From CAYRVX01 sp964427875 (GTDB lineage Bacteria > Planctomycetota > Phycisphaerae > SM23-33), in the NCBI GenBank assembly GCA_964427875.1, contig CAYRVX010000003.1, positions 65,864-129,863 on the forward strand: a stretch of 64,000 nucleotides of DNA, written 5' to 3'. The first letter of the stretch is position 1. Each line of letters begins with the position of its first letter. The notes under the pieces were generated by a model. It was not told where the DNA came from and did not search any database. It saw nothing but the letters and a program-made list of their open reading frames with translations. Below are positions 1 to 9,271 of this stretch, piece after piece. A program made the position numbers and the translations under genes.

Positions 1-1218
1 AAAGCTGATTCGGGCGTACGTGTCCTTCGGCGGGTTGACCTCGAGGGTCTCCTTGGCCTCGATGGCCTGGTGCAGCCCGTCGCGCCAGGTGCGGTCGGGC
101 ATGAGGCGCCCGGTGAACTCGTCCACGATGACGACCTTGCCCTCGTCGATGATGTACTGCTTGTCGAGGACGAACAGCTCGCGGGCGCTGAGGGCCTGGA
201 TGACCAGCTCCTCTCGCCGCCGCTTGCCGGACCAGATCCCTCCAAAGGATGCGGCGAGCCGCTCGAGCTTCCTCTTGCCGGCGGGCGTCAGGTCCACCTC
301 CCGGTAGCGATGGTTGACCCGGTAGTCCGTGCCGCGGAGGAACTGGGAGGCGATCTCGGCGGCCTGGTTGAAGGCCTCGACCTGCTCGGCGTTGGGCGCG
401 TCGCCGGAGATGATCAGCGGCGTGACCGCCTCGTCGATGAGGACCGAGTCGGCCTCGTCCACGATCGCGTAGTTCACCCCGCGCATGACGAGCCGGTCCG
501 TGCCCGTCCCGGCGCCCTGGGCGATCTTGGTCAGCAGGGCCATCGGAAGCCCCCGCAGCGACCCCAGCGCGAGGCGGTCGCGGAGGAAATCGGCGGTGAC
601 CTCCTTGTTCGTGCAGTAGGTGATGTCGGCCCGGTAAGCACGGCGGCGGTCCACAGGGGACATCTTCTGCTCGATGTGCGCGGCGGAGAGCCCGCAGAAG
701 GCGTAGATCTTCCCCATCCATTCCGCGTCGCGCTTTGCGAGGTAGTCGTTGACGGTGATGATGTGGCAGCCCCGGCCGCGCCAGCCGGCGATGGTGGCCG
801 GCAGCGTCGCCGTCAACGTCTTGCCCTCGCCGGTGGCCATCTCGGTGATGCAGCCGGCGTCCAGCGCCAGCGCGCCGGCAATCTGGACGGGAAAGTGCTT
901 CTCCCCGATCTGCCGGCTGGCGACCTCGCGGACCAGGGCGAACGCGCGGTGAAGCTGCTGGCGCGTCTCCCTGCCGCGAAGGAACAGCTCGCGGAACGCG
1001 CCGGCTTGCTCCTTGAGCTTCGCGTCGCTCATCTCGGCGTAGAGCTTCTCGTGCCTCAGCACGTGCTTGGCCATCGAGAGGAACCGCTGGCGGCGCGGGG
1101 CGAGCTTCCCGGCGATCCCCGCGGCGGCGTCCCACACGGCGTCGAGCCCCTTGGGCAACTCGTCGCTGCGGGAGCGGTTGGCGAGCATCCGCCAGGTTGT
1201 GCTGGGGATCTGCGTCAC
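1..1218 (-). CDS. secA: SecA-type preprotein translocase ATPase, divergent paralog (3' part missing at window edge)
   Basis: The N-terminal 406 codons of a SecA motor are visible; the rest lies beyond the left edge. SecA couples ATP hydrolysis to protein movement through SecYEG. Seen: Walker A TGEGKT at about residues 129-134 inside EMATGEGKT, then VNDYLAKRDAEWM, the DEADSVLIDE Walker B region and TPLIISG, all in SecA order. The GTG start at 1218 lies one base after the TGA of the upstream M50/HlyD gene, which suggests translational coupling. The Walker A sits about 25 residues further in than in typical SecA, and the motif reads EMATGEGKT where most SecAs have EMKTGEGKT. Together with an adaptor-gene operon, this favours a second, specialised SecA over the housekeeping copy (inference). 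The missing C-terminus prevents checking the preprotein cross-linking and zinc regions. Confidence 0.9.
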   Translation of the reverse strand, partial: MTQIPSTTWRMLANRSRSDELPKGLDAVWDAAAGIAGKLAPRRQRFLSMAKHVLRHEKLYAEMSDAKLKEQAGAFRELFLRGRETRQQLHRAFALVREVASRQIGEKHFPVQIAGALALDAGCITEMATGEGKTLTATLPATIAGWRGRGCHIITVNDYLAKRDAEWMGKIYAFCGLSAAHIEQKMSPVDRRRAYRADITYCTNKEVTADFLRDRLALGSLRGLPMALLTKIAQGAGTGTDRLVMRGVNYAIVDEADSVLIDEAVTPLIISGDAPNAEQVEAFNQAAEIASQFLRGTDYRVNHRYREVDLTPAGKRKLERLAASFGGIWSGKRRREELVIQALSARELFVLDKQYIIDEGKVVIVDEFTGRLMPDRTWRDGLHQAIEAKETLEVNPPKDTYARISF

Positions 1219-1219
1219 G

Positions 1220-3820
1220 TCAGATCTGGAACCTCCGTTGGACAAGCTGGAGGATGGAGCGGTACCACTGGCCGGCCAGCGGGCGGCTCGGCATCTCGAC
1301 GCGGACGACGACCCGCTGACCGCTGAGAAGCGGGCATCTGCCCCGCCAGGCGCTGTCCGGGTCGGCCACCGGATCGGACACGATGCGGATCTCGAAGAAC
1401 CGCTCGGTGGCCTTCTTGCCGCGCGGGTCTTTCGGGTCGGTCTGGATGGACCCCCCCGCGGCGTAGCCCAGCGCGGCGGAGGGGAGCTGCTCCCTTCCGG
1501 CCTCTATGATCTGGCGGATTCGGCCGGTCATGGGCGGATCGGGCAGGCCCTTGATGCGGATCTCGATCCCGCGCCAGGGCACCTTTCGGCGGGCGAGCAC
1601 CTGGGCGTACTCCCGCCCGTTGATGCGGACGATGGCCAGGTCCTCGATGGCCTGGTGGTCACGGGGGACCTCCCCGAGGCGGATGTGGACGGTGTGGAGC
1701 TTCTCTCCTGCGGCGGGCTCGGCGGACTGGCCGGCGTTCGAGTCCGCGGCCGGGCGAGGGGTGAGTGAGGCGTTGGGATCGGCGTTGGCGTCGACGGCCT
1801 TGGCGCCGAGACCGGCGTCTTCCGGCTCGATCCGCTGCACGACGAAGCCGACAGGCTCGTCGGGGCGGCCGGCCAGGATGAGTTGGCCGGTCAACTCCTC
1901 CTGCTTCGCGGCGGCTGTCCGCAGCGCCGCCCGGATGTCGGCGGCGGCCTCGGCGGGGAGGTGAAGCTCATAGAGGTCGGTAGGCCGGCCAAGCAGCATG
2001 TCGGCCACCTCTTGCCTCGCCGTGGCGCGGATGATGACCTCCCGGCTTGCGACGAGCCCGATCTGGTCGCCCCGGCGGAGGTACGCCCCGCGGGCGCGGT
2101 CGATCTTCGGGGCGATCCATTCGCCGTCCAGCCCGGCGCGGATGACCAGGTCCTCGCGCTTCTCCTCGACGCGGTGGATCCGCTCGTCGAGCGCGGCGAT
2201 CCGCTCGGCGAGGATCTGGGCGGCCGCGACGTCCTGAGTCTGGGCGAGCAGGCGCTGGGCCACGAGCTGGCGCCGCTCGGCCAGGAACTGCTCGTGCTGG
2301 GCAAGGAGCTCGGGGCTTTCCCCCGTCAGCAGCGGCTCGCCGTCGCGCTTGACCGGCCGGCCGGAACCCAACGTGCCCGTCACGAAGCCGTCGGTGGCGG
2401 CGTGGACGATCTGGAGGCGCTGCGGCTCGACCACGCCGTCGAGGCGGAACCGGTCCGGCGCGGGGACGAAGCCGATGCCGCCGACGATCAGTCCCAGGAC
2501 CAGGAAGGTGGTGGCCATCGCGCGGGCCCGGACGCGGGTCAGCTCGCCGCTCGTGGCCAGGTACCGGAAGAACTTGCCCAGCGGTACGAGCACCCAGGTC
2601 ACCGCCGCGGCCGTCGCCAGGATCACACCCAACATGAACAGCTTGCTCGCGACGAACAGGAGAATCCGCACGCAGATGAACACGCGGTAGAGGGTCGAGG
2701 CGATGCCGTAGAAGACGAACCATGCCTTCTCGCCGCGGGTGTGGGCGGGGTTGCGCGCCTGGCGAACGTTCCAGACGTACTTCTTGACCAGGTAGTAGAT
2801 GTACTGCTTGGATCGCTGGGCAAGGTTGGGGATCTCCAGGATGTCCGAGAGGATGTAGTACCCGTCGTATCGCAGCAGCGGGTTGGCGTTGAAGAGGATC
2901 GTCGAGACGCTGGCGATGAACATCGCGTTGTAGCAGATGGTTCGCAGCGTGCCCTTGCCGACGTGGGCCCACACGATCGCCGCGACGGCCGCCAGCGCCA
3001 GCTCGATGATCATGCCCCCGCAACTGACGGTGATCCGCTGGCGCCGCGACCGGAACGCCCACGCGCTGGAGGCGTCCATGTACGGCATCGGCGTGAACAC
3101 CAGGAACATGATGCCCATCACGTGGACTTCTCCCCCCGTGCCCGTCCGCCGGCCGAACGTCTTGCACATGAACGCGTGGCCAAATTCGTGGCAGACCTTG
3201 ATCAGCACGAAGCTCAGGTACAGGAACGGCAGGTTCTCGACGTCCAGCACGTTCTCGGCCCGGCTGGACAGGTCGGACCAGTTCTCGATGACGAAGTACA
3301 GGCCCGTGCCGATCAGCCCCAGCCAGAGCAGAAAGCCGAACCACGTGAACAGCCAGGATATCGCGCCGACCCAGGCGTTCAGGAAGTTGTCCGGGTCGAT
3401 CAGGGGGATGCGGATGAACAGGAGGTTCATCAGGTAGCCCTGGACCTCCCGGCGGACGCGTTTCTGGTAGCGTTTGAACAGCCCCTCCGCGTCGGGCGGC
3501 AGCTCGGCGTGCAGCAGGTTGGACGTGTAGAGCTGCCCGAGCAGTTGGATGGCCTCGCCCTGGGTGGGGGCGCCGTCGCCCAACTGGTCGGAGCAGATCC
3601 GCCAGACCTGCGCGACGGTCCTCCGCCCGTCCAGGAGGGACACGAAGCGATACGCCGCCTCGTTCAACCGGAAGTACTGGTTGCTGGAGGGGTCCTGGAG
3701 GACGTGCCACATCCGCCCCCGGTAGTGCTGGCGGTGGACCTGAACGGTGGTCCTCAGCCGCGGAGACAGCTCCGCGACACGGTACCACGATTCGCTGAAT
3801 GTGGGGCGGTCAACAGGCAC
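1220..3820 (-). CDS. PqqD-like / M50 site-2-type metalloprotease / HlyD fusion membrane protein
   Basis: This 866-residue inner-membrane protein has three parts. Residues about 30-110 resemble the PqqD winged-helix fold. Residues about 140-460 form a multi-pass membrane domain with the M50 zinc site H211-E-F-G-H215 and the paired NPLLRYDG motif (N313 to D319). Residues about 470-866 form a HlyD-type periplasmic arm with lipoyl and coiled-coil segments. Family knowledge: M50-HlyD fusions occur in bacteriocin and peptide export loci and in planctomycete operons, and may process or handle exported peptides. The start is GTG at 3820. The gene sits 32 bp after the GAF-HlyD gene and 1 bp before secA, so the four genes look like one operon. 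All zinc-site residues seem intact, so protease activity is plausible. The substrate is unknown; the nearby calpain-type surface protein is only a guess. Confidence 0.82.
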   Translation of the reverse strand: MPVDRPTFSESWYRVAELSPRLRTTVQVHRQHYRGRMWHVLQDPSSNQYFRLNEAAYRFVSLLDGRRTVAQVWRICSDQLGDGAPTQGEAIQLLGQLYTSNLLHAELPPDAEGLFKRYQKRVRREVQGYLMNLLFIRIPLIDPDNFLNAWVGAISWLFTWFGFLLWLGLIGTGLYFVIENWSDLSSRAENVLDVENLPFLYLSFVLIKVCHEFGHAFMCKTFGRRTGTGGEVHVMGIMFLVFTPMPYMDASSAWAFRSRRQRITVSCGGMIIELALAAVAAIVWAHVGKGTLRTICYNAMFIASVSTILFNANPLLRYDGYYILSDILEIPNLAQRSKQYIYYLVKKYVWNVRQARNPAHTRGEKAWFVFYGIASTLYRVFICVRILLFVASKLFMLGVILATAAAVTWVLVPLGKFFRYLATSGELTRVRARAMATTFLVLGLIVGGIGFVPAPDRFRLDGVVEPQRLQIVHAATDGFVTGTLGSGRPVKRDGEPLLTGESPELLAQHEQFLAERRQLVAQRLLAQTQDVAAAQILAERIAALDERIHRVEEKREDLVIRAGLDGEWIAPKIDRARGAYLRRGDQIGLVASREVIIRATARQEVADMLLGRPTDLYELHLPAEAAADIRAALRTAAAKQEELTGQLILAGRPDEPVGFVVQRIEPEDAGLGAKAVDANADPNASLTPRPAADSNAGQSAEPAAGEKLHTVHIRLGEVPRDHQAIEDLAIVRINGREYAQVLARRKVPWRGIEIRIKGLPDPPMTGRIRQIIEAGREQLPSAALGYAAGGSIQTDPKDPRGKKATERFFEIRIVSDPVADPDSAWRGRCPLLSGQRVVVRVEMPSRPLAGQWYRSILQLVQRRFQI

Positions 3821-3852
3821 GATCAGCCCTCATTTCACCGGCCGTCGCGTAT

Positions 3853-6195
3853 CTACAGCCACAGCTTCATCCGGACCCAGTTGACCAGCCGGCGAGTCCA
3901 GATGTACCCGTAGCTCCGCCAATCGATGTCGATCTTGCCGACCCCCTCCATGCCCGGGCGGAGGATCTGGCGCGTCGCCGCCAGCCGGACCCGGACCTTG
4001 AAGACGTTCTCCTGCTCGACCACCTCGGCCACCGGATTAATCCGCTCGACGGTGAAGGCGATGCGTTCCTCCGGCAGGGCCGTGGTGGCCAGCTTGCCGG
4101 TGAGCTCCCTGTTCTCCCGCCGGGCCCTCTCCAGGGCGAGCTGGACGTCGCCGATGAGGTCCTCCCGCACGGACAGCTCGCCTCGAAGGTCGGCGAGCGA
4201 GGCGATCTCAAACAGGACGTCGCCGGTCTTGACCGGCGCGCCGAGCTGGCGCTGGAGGTCGCCGGAGACGACATACCCGTCGATGGGCGAGACGAGCACG
4301 GCCTGGGCGATCCGGTGTTCGAGCAGCTTGATTCGCGCGGCGACCTGTTCGGCCTGGGCGCGGGCGATCTGGCTCTCGGCCCGCTTGTCTTCCCGCATGG
4401 CGGCGTCCGCCTGCTTGAGGTATGCCAGCTTCTCGGCCTCGGCCGACATCAACTGGAGCCTGAGGTCCGCCGTCTCGAGCGTCCCCAGGACGGTCGGGCC
4501 CGGCGAGATCCTGCCGCGGAAGGCCGCGGCCAGGAGCGAGCGGTTCAGCTCCACCAGCCGGACGCCGCGCAGCGTGCCGGCCTCCAGCGCCGCCAGGAGG
4601 TCCTTGCGGCGCTCGGTCAGCTTGACATGCCGCCACGCGTCGGCGCTGTAGAACGTTCGCGTCGCCAGCAGCGCGTTCAGGTCGGCGAGCACGGCGGCGC
4701 GGGTGGCCTCGTCGATGCCCGCGATGGCGAGCTTGACCGCCTCGTTCGGGTCGACGGGCGCCGCCGATTCCACGGCCCGGCGAGTCTCTTCGCTCAGCAG
4801 CGACCAGACGTGCTTGCCGACGGAAGGCGCCTCGGCCGCCGCCCGGGCGCGGATCCCGGTCAGCAGGCCGGGCCAGTCCGAAACGTGGTGGTCCTCCAGA
4901 AGCCAGGACGGCTCGTCCGTCTTCGCGCCGCTGACCATGTCGCCCGGGAGGACGTACGCCCGCTTGAGGTAACCCTCGAACGGGGTGGGCACGACCTGCT
5001 GCGTGGTGGCCTCGAGCACGAAAGACGCCTCGGCGCGGTACTTCCCCTTGGCCAGGATGAGGAACAGGATCAGCGCGCAGATGGCGATGCCGGCGACCTT
5101 GATCCAGGTGTGTTTGGGTCCCAGTATGGTGGCGAGGCCGCTTCTTGCGGCCGCGGCGGCGCGGGCGCCGAACCAGCGGTCCTGTTTGTGGAGGCCCGCC
5201 AGCCGGGGGGTGCACAGGTCGCAGGCCAGCCGAAGCGACTCCACCTCATCGAACGCGAACGGCTCCTCGGCGAGACGTTCAAGCGTCAGCACGGCGGCGA
5301 CGTCCTGGTCCCGCCGCAGCGGGAGGCCCAGAATCGCCGTCGGGCCGTGCTTCTTGGAAAGCTCTCTCGTGGCGCGGTTGACGAACGTTGTGCCCTGCGG
5401 AGCCGGACACAAGACCTCCACGTCCTGGTCCAGGGTCTCTTCCATCGCCGCCTCGATGTCCTGAACGAGCTGCATCTTGCGGCTGAACTTCTCGGTGTGG
5501 CTCATGGCCTTCAGATGGACGTACCGCCCCTTGAGGAAGCCCAGCGAGACCCGGTCGCAGTGCCAGCGGCTGGAGACCTCGTTGCACATGGCCATGGCCG
5601 CCCCCTTGAACCGGTCCTGCTCGTTGACGGCGGCGGTCGTCTCCATGGCCAGCCGCAGGCGCATGAGGTCTCCCTGGCGCTGCTGAAGCGTCAGCCGCAT
5701 CTCGTAAAGGCTCAGGAGGCTGACGGTCAGTTCCAGCCGCTGCTGCGTGGCGGCGAGCACGGCCGAGTCACTGCTGGCGACGACAAAGGTCGCCAGCCCC
5801 AGCACGCCGCTGCCGCCTCGCAGCGGGACCATGACCAGGTGCCTGCTGGCGGGCTGGCCGTACAGGTCGTCCGGCCCGTGGACGGGCTTGATGGTGGTCT
5901 TGCTCCCCGCGACGACGGCCGGTGCGGATTCAGCCGACTGGGCCAGCCAGACCGGCGCGGTCGAGCCGGGGGCCGGCTGGGGGTACACCGCCAGGATCTC
6001 CACTTGCTGATCGGCGCCGATCCGGAGAATCGCGCCGCCGTTGGCGGCGGCCAGGTGGCACTGAACGGCCAGCAGATTGACGAGGAACTGCTCCGGCGGG
6101 CCGTCGAATCGGCTAAGCCTCTCGATCATCTCGACCATCGTGGGCCGCTGCTGATCGGAGGATTCGTCGGAAACTCGAGCGGGATTGATGGTCAT
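3853..6195 (-). CDS. GAF-GAF-TM-HlyD fusion adaptor protein
   Basis: In this 780-residue protein, residues about 25-165 and 190-340 look like two GAF-type sensory domains on the cytoplasmic side. One transmembrane helix follows near 365-385. The periplasmic HlyD-like part has split lipoyl halves (TPFEGYLKRAYVLPGD and later SPIDGYVV) around a long alanine/arginine/glutamate-rich coiled coil, then a beta-barrel region. HlyD proteins bridge inner-membrane transporters to outer-envelope exits. A fused GAF pair suggests that a small ligand or redox signal tunes the complex (inference). The gene starts 11 bp after the upstream adaptor gene and lies 32 bp before the M50-HlyD gene. No ABC, RND or MFS pump is encoded beside it, which is unusual for a HlyD protein; SecA is the only visible motor. 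Confidence 0.75.
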   Translation of the reverse strand: MTINPARVSDESSDQQRPTMVEMIERLSRFDGPPEQFLVNLLAVQCHLAAANGGAILRIGADQQVEILAVYPQPAPGSTAPVWLAQSAESAPAVVAGSKTTIKPVHGPDDLYGQPASRHLVMVPLRGGSGVLGLATFVVASSDSAVLAATQQRLELTVSLLSLYEMRLTLQQRQGDLMRLRLAMETTAAVNEQDRFKGAAMAMCNEVSSRWHCDRVSLGFLKGRYVHLKAMSHTEKFSRKMQLVQDIEAAMEETLDQDVEVLCPAPQGTTFVNRATRELSKKHGPTAILGLPLRRDQDVAAVLTLERLAEEPFAFDEVESLRLACDLCTPRLAGLHKQDRWFGARAAAAARSGLATILGPKHTWIKVAGIAICALILFLILAKGKYRAEASFVLEATTQQVVPTPFEGYLKRAYVLPGDMVSGAKTDEPSWLLEDHHVSDWPGLLTGIRARAAAEAPSVGKHVWSLLSEETRRAVESAAPVDPNEAVKLAIAGIDEATRAAVLADLNALLATRTFYSADAWRHVKLTERRKDLLAALEAGTLRGVRLVELNRSLLAAAFRGRISPGPTVLGTLETADLRLQLMSAEAEKLAYLKQADAAMREDKRAESQIARAQAEQVAARIKLLEHRIAQAVLVSPIDGYVVSGDLQRQLGAPVKTGDVLFEIASLADLRGELSVREDLIGDVQLALERARRENRELTGKLATTALPEERIAFTVERINPVAEVVEQENVFKVRVRLAATRQILRPGMEGVGKIDIDWRSYGYIWTRRLVNWVRMKLWL

Positions 6196-6206
6196 CTGCT
6201 GCTATC

Positions 6207-7121
6207 TCATCTTGTCGGCCGCGCCGCGACCTCCCCGGCCTTCGAGCCGCCGGGCGAAGCCGTCCTCTTCCCGCCGGGAAAGCTGACGTACACGCGCTCG
6301 CCCGCCGGCCTGCCGGTGGAATTCGGCGCCTCGACCCGGACCGTCAGGGTGCCGCTGGCAGCGTCGGCGACGGCGACAATGTGGGCGATCCTCGCATCCA
6401 CCAGCAGCGGACGGCTGACGTCATCCGTCTCAAACTCCACGACGGCCTTGCCGCCCTTCTTCAGACGGCGGGCCCGGCCGAGCGGAACGGGAACGTCGAC
6501 CCAGAGCGGATCGATCTTGACCACGCGAATGACCCGCTCCAGTGCATCGACCGACTCGCCTTCCTCCACCAGCCCCTGCGCCAGCGGCTTGCCCGGCCCG
6601 GGGAGGGGACGCTCCACCACCCCGTCGATGGGGCTCTTGAGCCGCATGCGGGCATGCTGGATGCACGCCTCGCGGTACTTCCGCTGGTCCTGCTTGCGCT
6701 GAAACTTGGCCAGGTCCAGCGAGAGCTCGGAGATCTTCACCTCGAGGACGGCGTGATCGACCTCCATCTTGGTGGCCGCTCCGTTATCGAACGCCCATTC
6801 TTTCTGTTTGAGGTCGACTCTTTTCTGGGCGAGTTGGGCTTCGGCGGCCTTGACGCGGGTCTCGTCTTCGGCCTGGGCCTTTAGCTGTTCGAGCTGCGCC
6901 AACTCGGCTTCGTCGTCGAGCCGGATGAGCTCCTGGCCGGCTTTGACCTCGTCGCCCTCTTTGACGAGCACCTTGGCGACGCGGCCGGGGCGAATGAACG
7001 ATAGGGTCGCGTCGCTGCTGGGCTTGGTGAAGGCCTCAATCCGGTCCTGCCCCCAGAGGCTCGGGCAGGCGCCCAGCGCCACAAGCACAAGACTCAACAC
7101 GGGGTTCCTTCTCGCTGTCAT
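6207..7121 (-). CDS. HlyD/RND-type periplasmic adaptor subunit
   Basis: This 304-residue exported adaptor has an N-terminal signal peptide (hydrophobic LSLVLVALGACPSLWG, then Q-D). It has a first lipoyl half (FIRPGRVAKVLVKEGDEV), a coiled-coil hairpin rich in A, E, K and Q at about 75-150, a second lipoyl half (SPIDGVVERPLPGPGKP) and a barrel ending in RVYVSFPGGKR. This is the usual order in membrane-fusion proteins of RND and ABC systems. At about 300 residues it is shorter than a typical RND adaptor. It is the first gene of the apparent minus-strand operon, with the GAF-HlyD, M50-HlyD and SecA genes behind it. A divergent sigma-54-type activator lies 275 bp upstream and may control it, although no -24/-12 element was recognised between them. 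Confidence 0.8.
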   Translation of the reverse strand: MTARRNPVLSLVLVALGACPSLWGQDRIEAFTKPSSDATLSFIRPGRVAKVLVKEGDEVKAGQELIRLDDEAELAQLEQLKAQAEDETRVKAAEAQLAQKRVDLKQKEWAFDNGAATKMEVDHAVLEVKISELSLDLAKFQRKQDQRKYREACIQHARMRLKSPIDGVVERPLPGPGKPLAQGLVEEGESVDALERVIRVVKIDPLWVDVPVPLGRARRLKKGGKAVVEFETDDVSRPLLVDARIAHIVAVADAASGTLTVRVEAPNSTGRPAGERVYVSFPGGKRTASPGGSKAGEVAARPTR

Positions 7122-7320
7122 GGCGTTTTCATCCTGAAATCATCAGGGATCGACCGTCCAGATCAGCCCAATACCAGTATCGCCATATCCAAGTGGCAAC
7201 ACAAGGAAAAACATGCCTAAGCCCTGCGTGTGACTGCCGATTGTCTCTTGGCGGCCGGCGGCGGAAGCGGCCGCGGCCGCTCGCGCAGGCACACCGCCGG
7301 TCAGGCGGGAGGGAATCTCC

Positions 7321-7350
7321 TTGACGTCTTTCCGCACCGCACGGCATACT
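7321..7350 (+). promoter_or_regulatory. Candidate sigma-70 promoter of the sigma-54 activator gene
   Basis: TTGACG (7321-7326) and CATACT (7345-7350) are separated by 18 bp. Transcription would begin near 7357, downstream of the possible TTG start at 7321. This supports the ATG at 7396 as the real start of the activator gene. The match is fair, not strong. Confidence 0.35.
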
Positions 7351-7395
7351 GACCTGCCGCACGCCGCAAACTCCGCTGCTTCCAGGAATGGCGAG

Positions 7396-8922
7396 ATGAT
7401 GGTGTCGATCAAACACTTGCCGCCGGAGGCGCTGTCGGCCCTGGTGGACGCTTCGGCGGCGATCAACTCCGCCCTGGGTCTCGACGAGACGCTGGCGGCG
7501 ATTGCGCGCGCGGCCGCGTCGGTGATGCGGGCCGAGGCTTCCAGCGTTATTGTCCTGGACGAGACCCGCGGCAAGCAGGTGTTCCGGGCGGCCGTCGGTG
7601 ACCGCGCCGATCAGCTCCAGGGCCTGGCCTACGATCGGGCTCTGGGCATCTCCGGCAAGGTGCTGGTGAGCGGGGAGGCCGAGATCGTTAACGACGTCTC
7701 CAAGGAGCGGTCCCATTACCACGAGATCGACGCGCTGGTGGCGTTCGAGACCCGCAGCCTCATTGCCGCCCCCCTGATCAACAAGGGCCGGACCCTCGGC
7801 GTCGTCGAGGTGCTGAACCCGGTGCAGTCCGAGCTGTTCGCCGAAGAGGACAGGCAGTTGTGCAAGGTCTTTGCCAACCTCGCGGCCATCGCGATGGCCA
7901 ACGCACAGCTCTACGACCGCATCCAGCGCGAGAACGACCAACTGAAGCAGACCTACCAGCCGGCCGAGGAGATCGTCGGCATCTCCGCGGGAATGGAGAA
8001 CGTCAGGAACCTGATCCGCCGGGTCTCGCGCTCGTCGGCCACCGTCCTGCTGCTGGGCGAGACGGGCACCGGCAAGGAGATCGCCGCCAGGACGGTCCAC
8101 GCCGAGTCCGACCGGGGGGGCAAGCCCTTCGTGGCCATCAACTGCGCGGCCCTGCCGGAGACGCTCCTGGAAAGCGAGCTCTTCGGACACGAGGCGGGGG
8201 CGTTCACCGGAGCGGTGGAACGAAAGCTCGGCCGCTTCGAGCTGGCCGAGGGAGGCACGCTGTTCCTCGACGAGATCGCCGAGGTGGCCCCGAGCATCCA
8301 GGTGACGTTGCTTCGGGCCCTCCAGGAGAAGGAGATTGTCCGGGTCGGCGGCACGGAGACGATCGGGTGCGACGTGCGGATCGTCGCGGCGACCAACCGC
8401 GACCTCGCCGAGGAGATGAGGGCCCACAGGTTCCGAGAGGACTTGTACTACCGGCTGAACGTCTTTCCGATCGAGATCCCCCCCCTCCGGGAACGGAGAG
8501 AGGACATCCCGCTGCTGGTGGACCACTTCATCCGTCACGTGGCGTCCGAGATGAAGATGCCCGTGCCGATTCTCTCCCCCGAGGCCATGACGGCACTGAC
8601 GCAGTACGATTATCCCGGGAACATCCGGGAGTTGCAGAACATCCTGGAGCGGGCGTGCCTGCTGTGCTGCCGGATGGACGGCGCCTGGCCGCGGCCCCAG
8701 CCGATCGGGCCGGAGCACCTCCCGAGGGAGTTGGCCGGCGAGATCCAGCCGGGTGCCCCCGGCGAGTCGGCCCTGGCGGCCTCCGAGAAGGGCATGATCG
8801 TAAAGGCCCTCCGCGAGAACGCCTGGAACCAGACCAAGGCGGCCAGGGCCCTCGGCATTACCCGCGACAACATCCGCTACCGGATCCGCAAGTACAAGAT
8901 ACAGCTCCCCCAAAAGGGCTGA
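7396..8922 (+). CDS. GAF-domain sigma-54-dependent transcriptional activator (NtrC/NifA type)
   Basis: This 508-residue bacterial enhancer-binding protein has a GAF sensory domain at about residues 10-170. The AAA+ sigma-54 interaction domain has Walker A GETGTGKE at 221-228, the RpoN-contact loop GAFTGA at 268-273 and a Walker B around LFLDEI. A Fis-type helix-turn-helix lies at the C-terminus (WNQTKAARALGITRDNIRYR). There is no phosphoacceptor receiver domain, so control is probably through ligand binding to GAF, as in NifA or FhlA. The ATG at 7396 is preferred to an in-frame TTG at 7321 because it follows a purine-rich stretch and lies downstream of a candidate promoter. The gene is divergent from the HlyD/M50/SecA operon and upstream of the calpain-type gene, both of which are reasonable but unproved targets. 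Confidence 0.9.
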   Translation: MMVSIKHLPPEALSALVDASAAINSALGLDETLAAIARAAASVMRAEASSVIVLDETRGKQVFRAAVGDRADQLQGLAYDRALGISGKVLVSGEAEIVNDVSKERSHYHEIDALVAFETRSLIAAPLINKGRTLGVVEVLNPVQSELFAEEDRQLCKVFANLAAIAMANAQLYDRIQRENDQLKQTYQPAEEIVGISAGMENVRNLIRRVSRSSATVLLLGETGTGKEIAARTVHAESDRGGKPFVAINCAALPETLLESELFGHEAGAFTGAVERKLGRFELAEGGTLFLDEIAEVAPSIQVTLLRALQEKEIVRVGGTETIGCDVRIVAATNRDLAEEMRAHRFREDLYYRLNVFPIEIPPLRERREDIPLLVDHFIRHVASEMKMPVPILSPEAMTALTQYDYPGNIRELQNILERACLLCCRMDGAWPRPQPIGPEHLPRELAGEIQPGAPGESALAASEKGMIVKALRENAWNQTKAARALGITRDNIRYRIRKYKIQLPQKG

Positions 8923-9271
8923 GCGCGTCCTGCCTGCGGGCACGTCTGCCACGATGGCCCCCGACGACAGATCGTAAAGTCTTTGCTGTAAGTAGCCTGA
9001 CCTGATTCCTGTCCCGGGCGCCCGGCCCCCTTGCGATTCGCTCGTCGCTCCCTATCTCCTTGCCCGCGGCTGATTTGAATCGTACTGTTGCTTGTGGCAG
9101 CAAGCCGGGCTCCGCGTTACGAAGGCCGGGGTCCTCCGGAGCTTCTCTCTGAGGCGCCTCAAGAAGCGCCCCCATTGCACCTGCGTGGCGGATCCAGTGT
9201 GGATTCCCCGTATTTCGTGCTTTCATCAAGACTTGGCGTTTGGTGCACGCATACGCCCCAGGAGTGACCAA
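8923..9271. other. Intergenic region upstream of the calpain-type gene
   Basis: This 349-bp stretch separates the activator from the large surface protease. A reading frame continuous with the protease runs through its last 180 bases, but its peptide lacks any family signature and precedes the LEPRxLLSA segment, so it is treated as non-coding. The only clear element is the ribosome-binding site GGAG at 9261-9264, seven bases before the GTG at 9272. No -24/-12 promoter with correct spacing was found, although TTGGCG...GTGCAC near 9234-9249 comes within two bases of it. Confidence 0.5.

Noticed and set aside
70..6702. Long plus-strand open frames (for example 70-1326, 1883-3913 and 3799-6702)
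   Set aside because: They lie opposite secA, M50-HlyD and GAF-HlyD, lack any motif, and arise from GC-rich codon bias.
7129..8952. A 607-codon minus-strand frame opposite the sigma-54 activator
   Set aside because: The plus strand has the full GAFTGA activator with catalytic motifs; the antisense frame has none.
9234..9249. Sigma-54 promoter upstream of the calpain-type gene
   Set aside because: TTGGCG...GTGCAC has the right flavour, but the GG-to-GC distance is two bases short.
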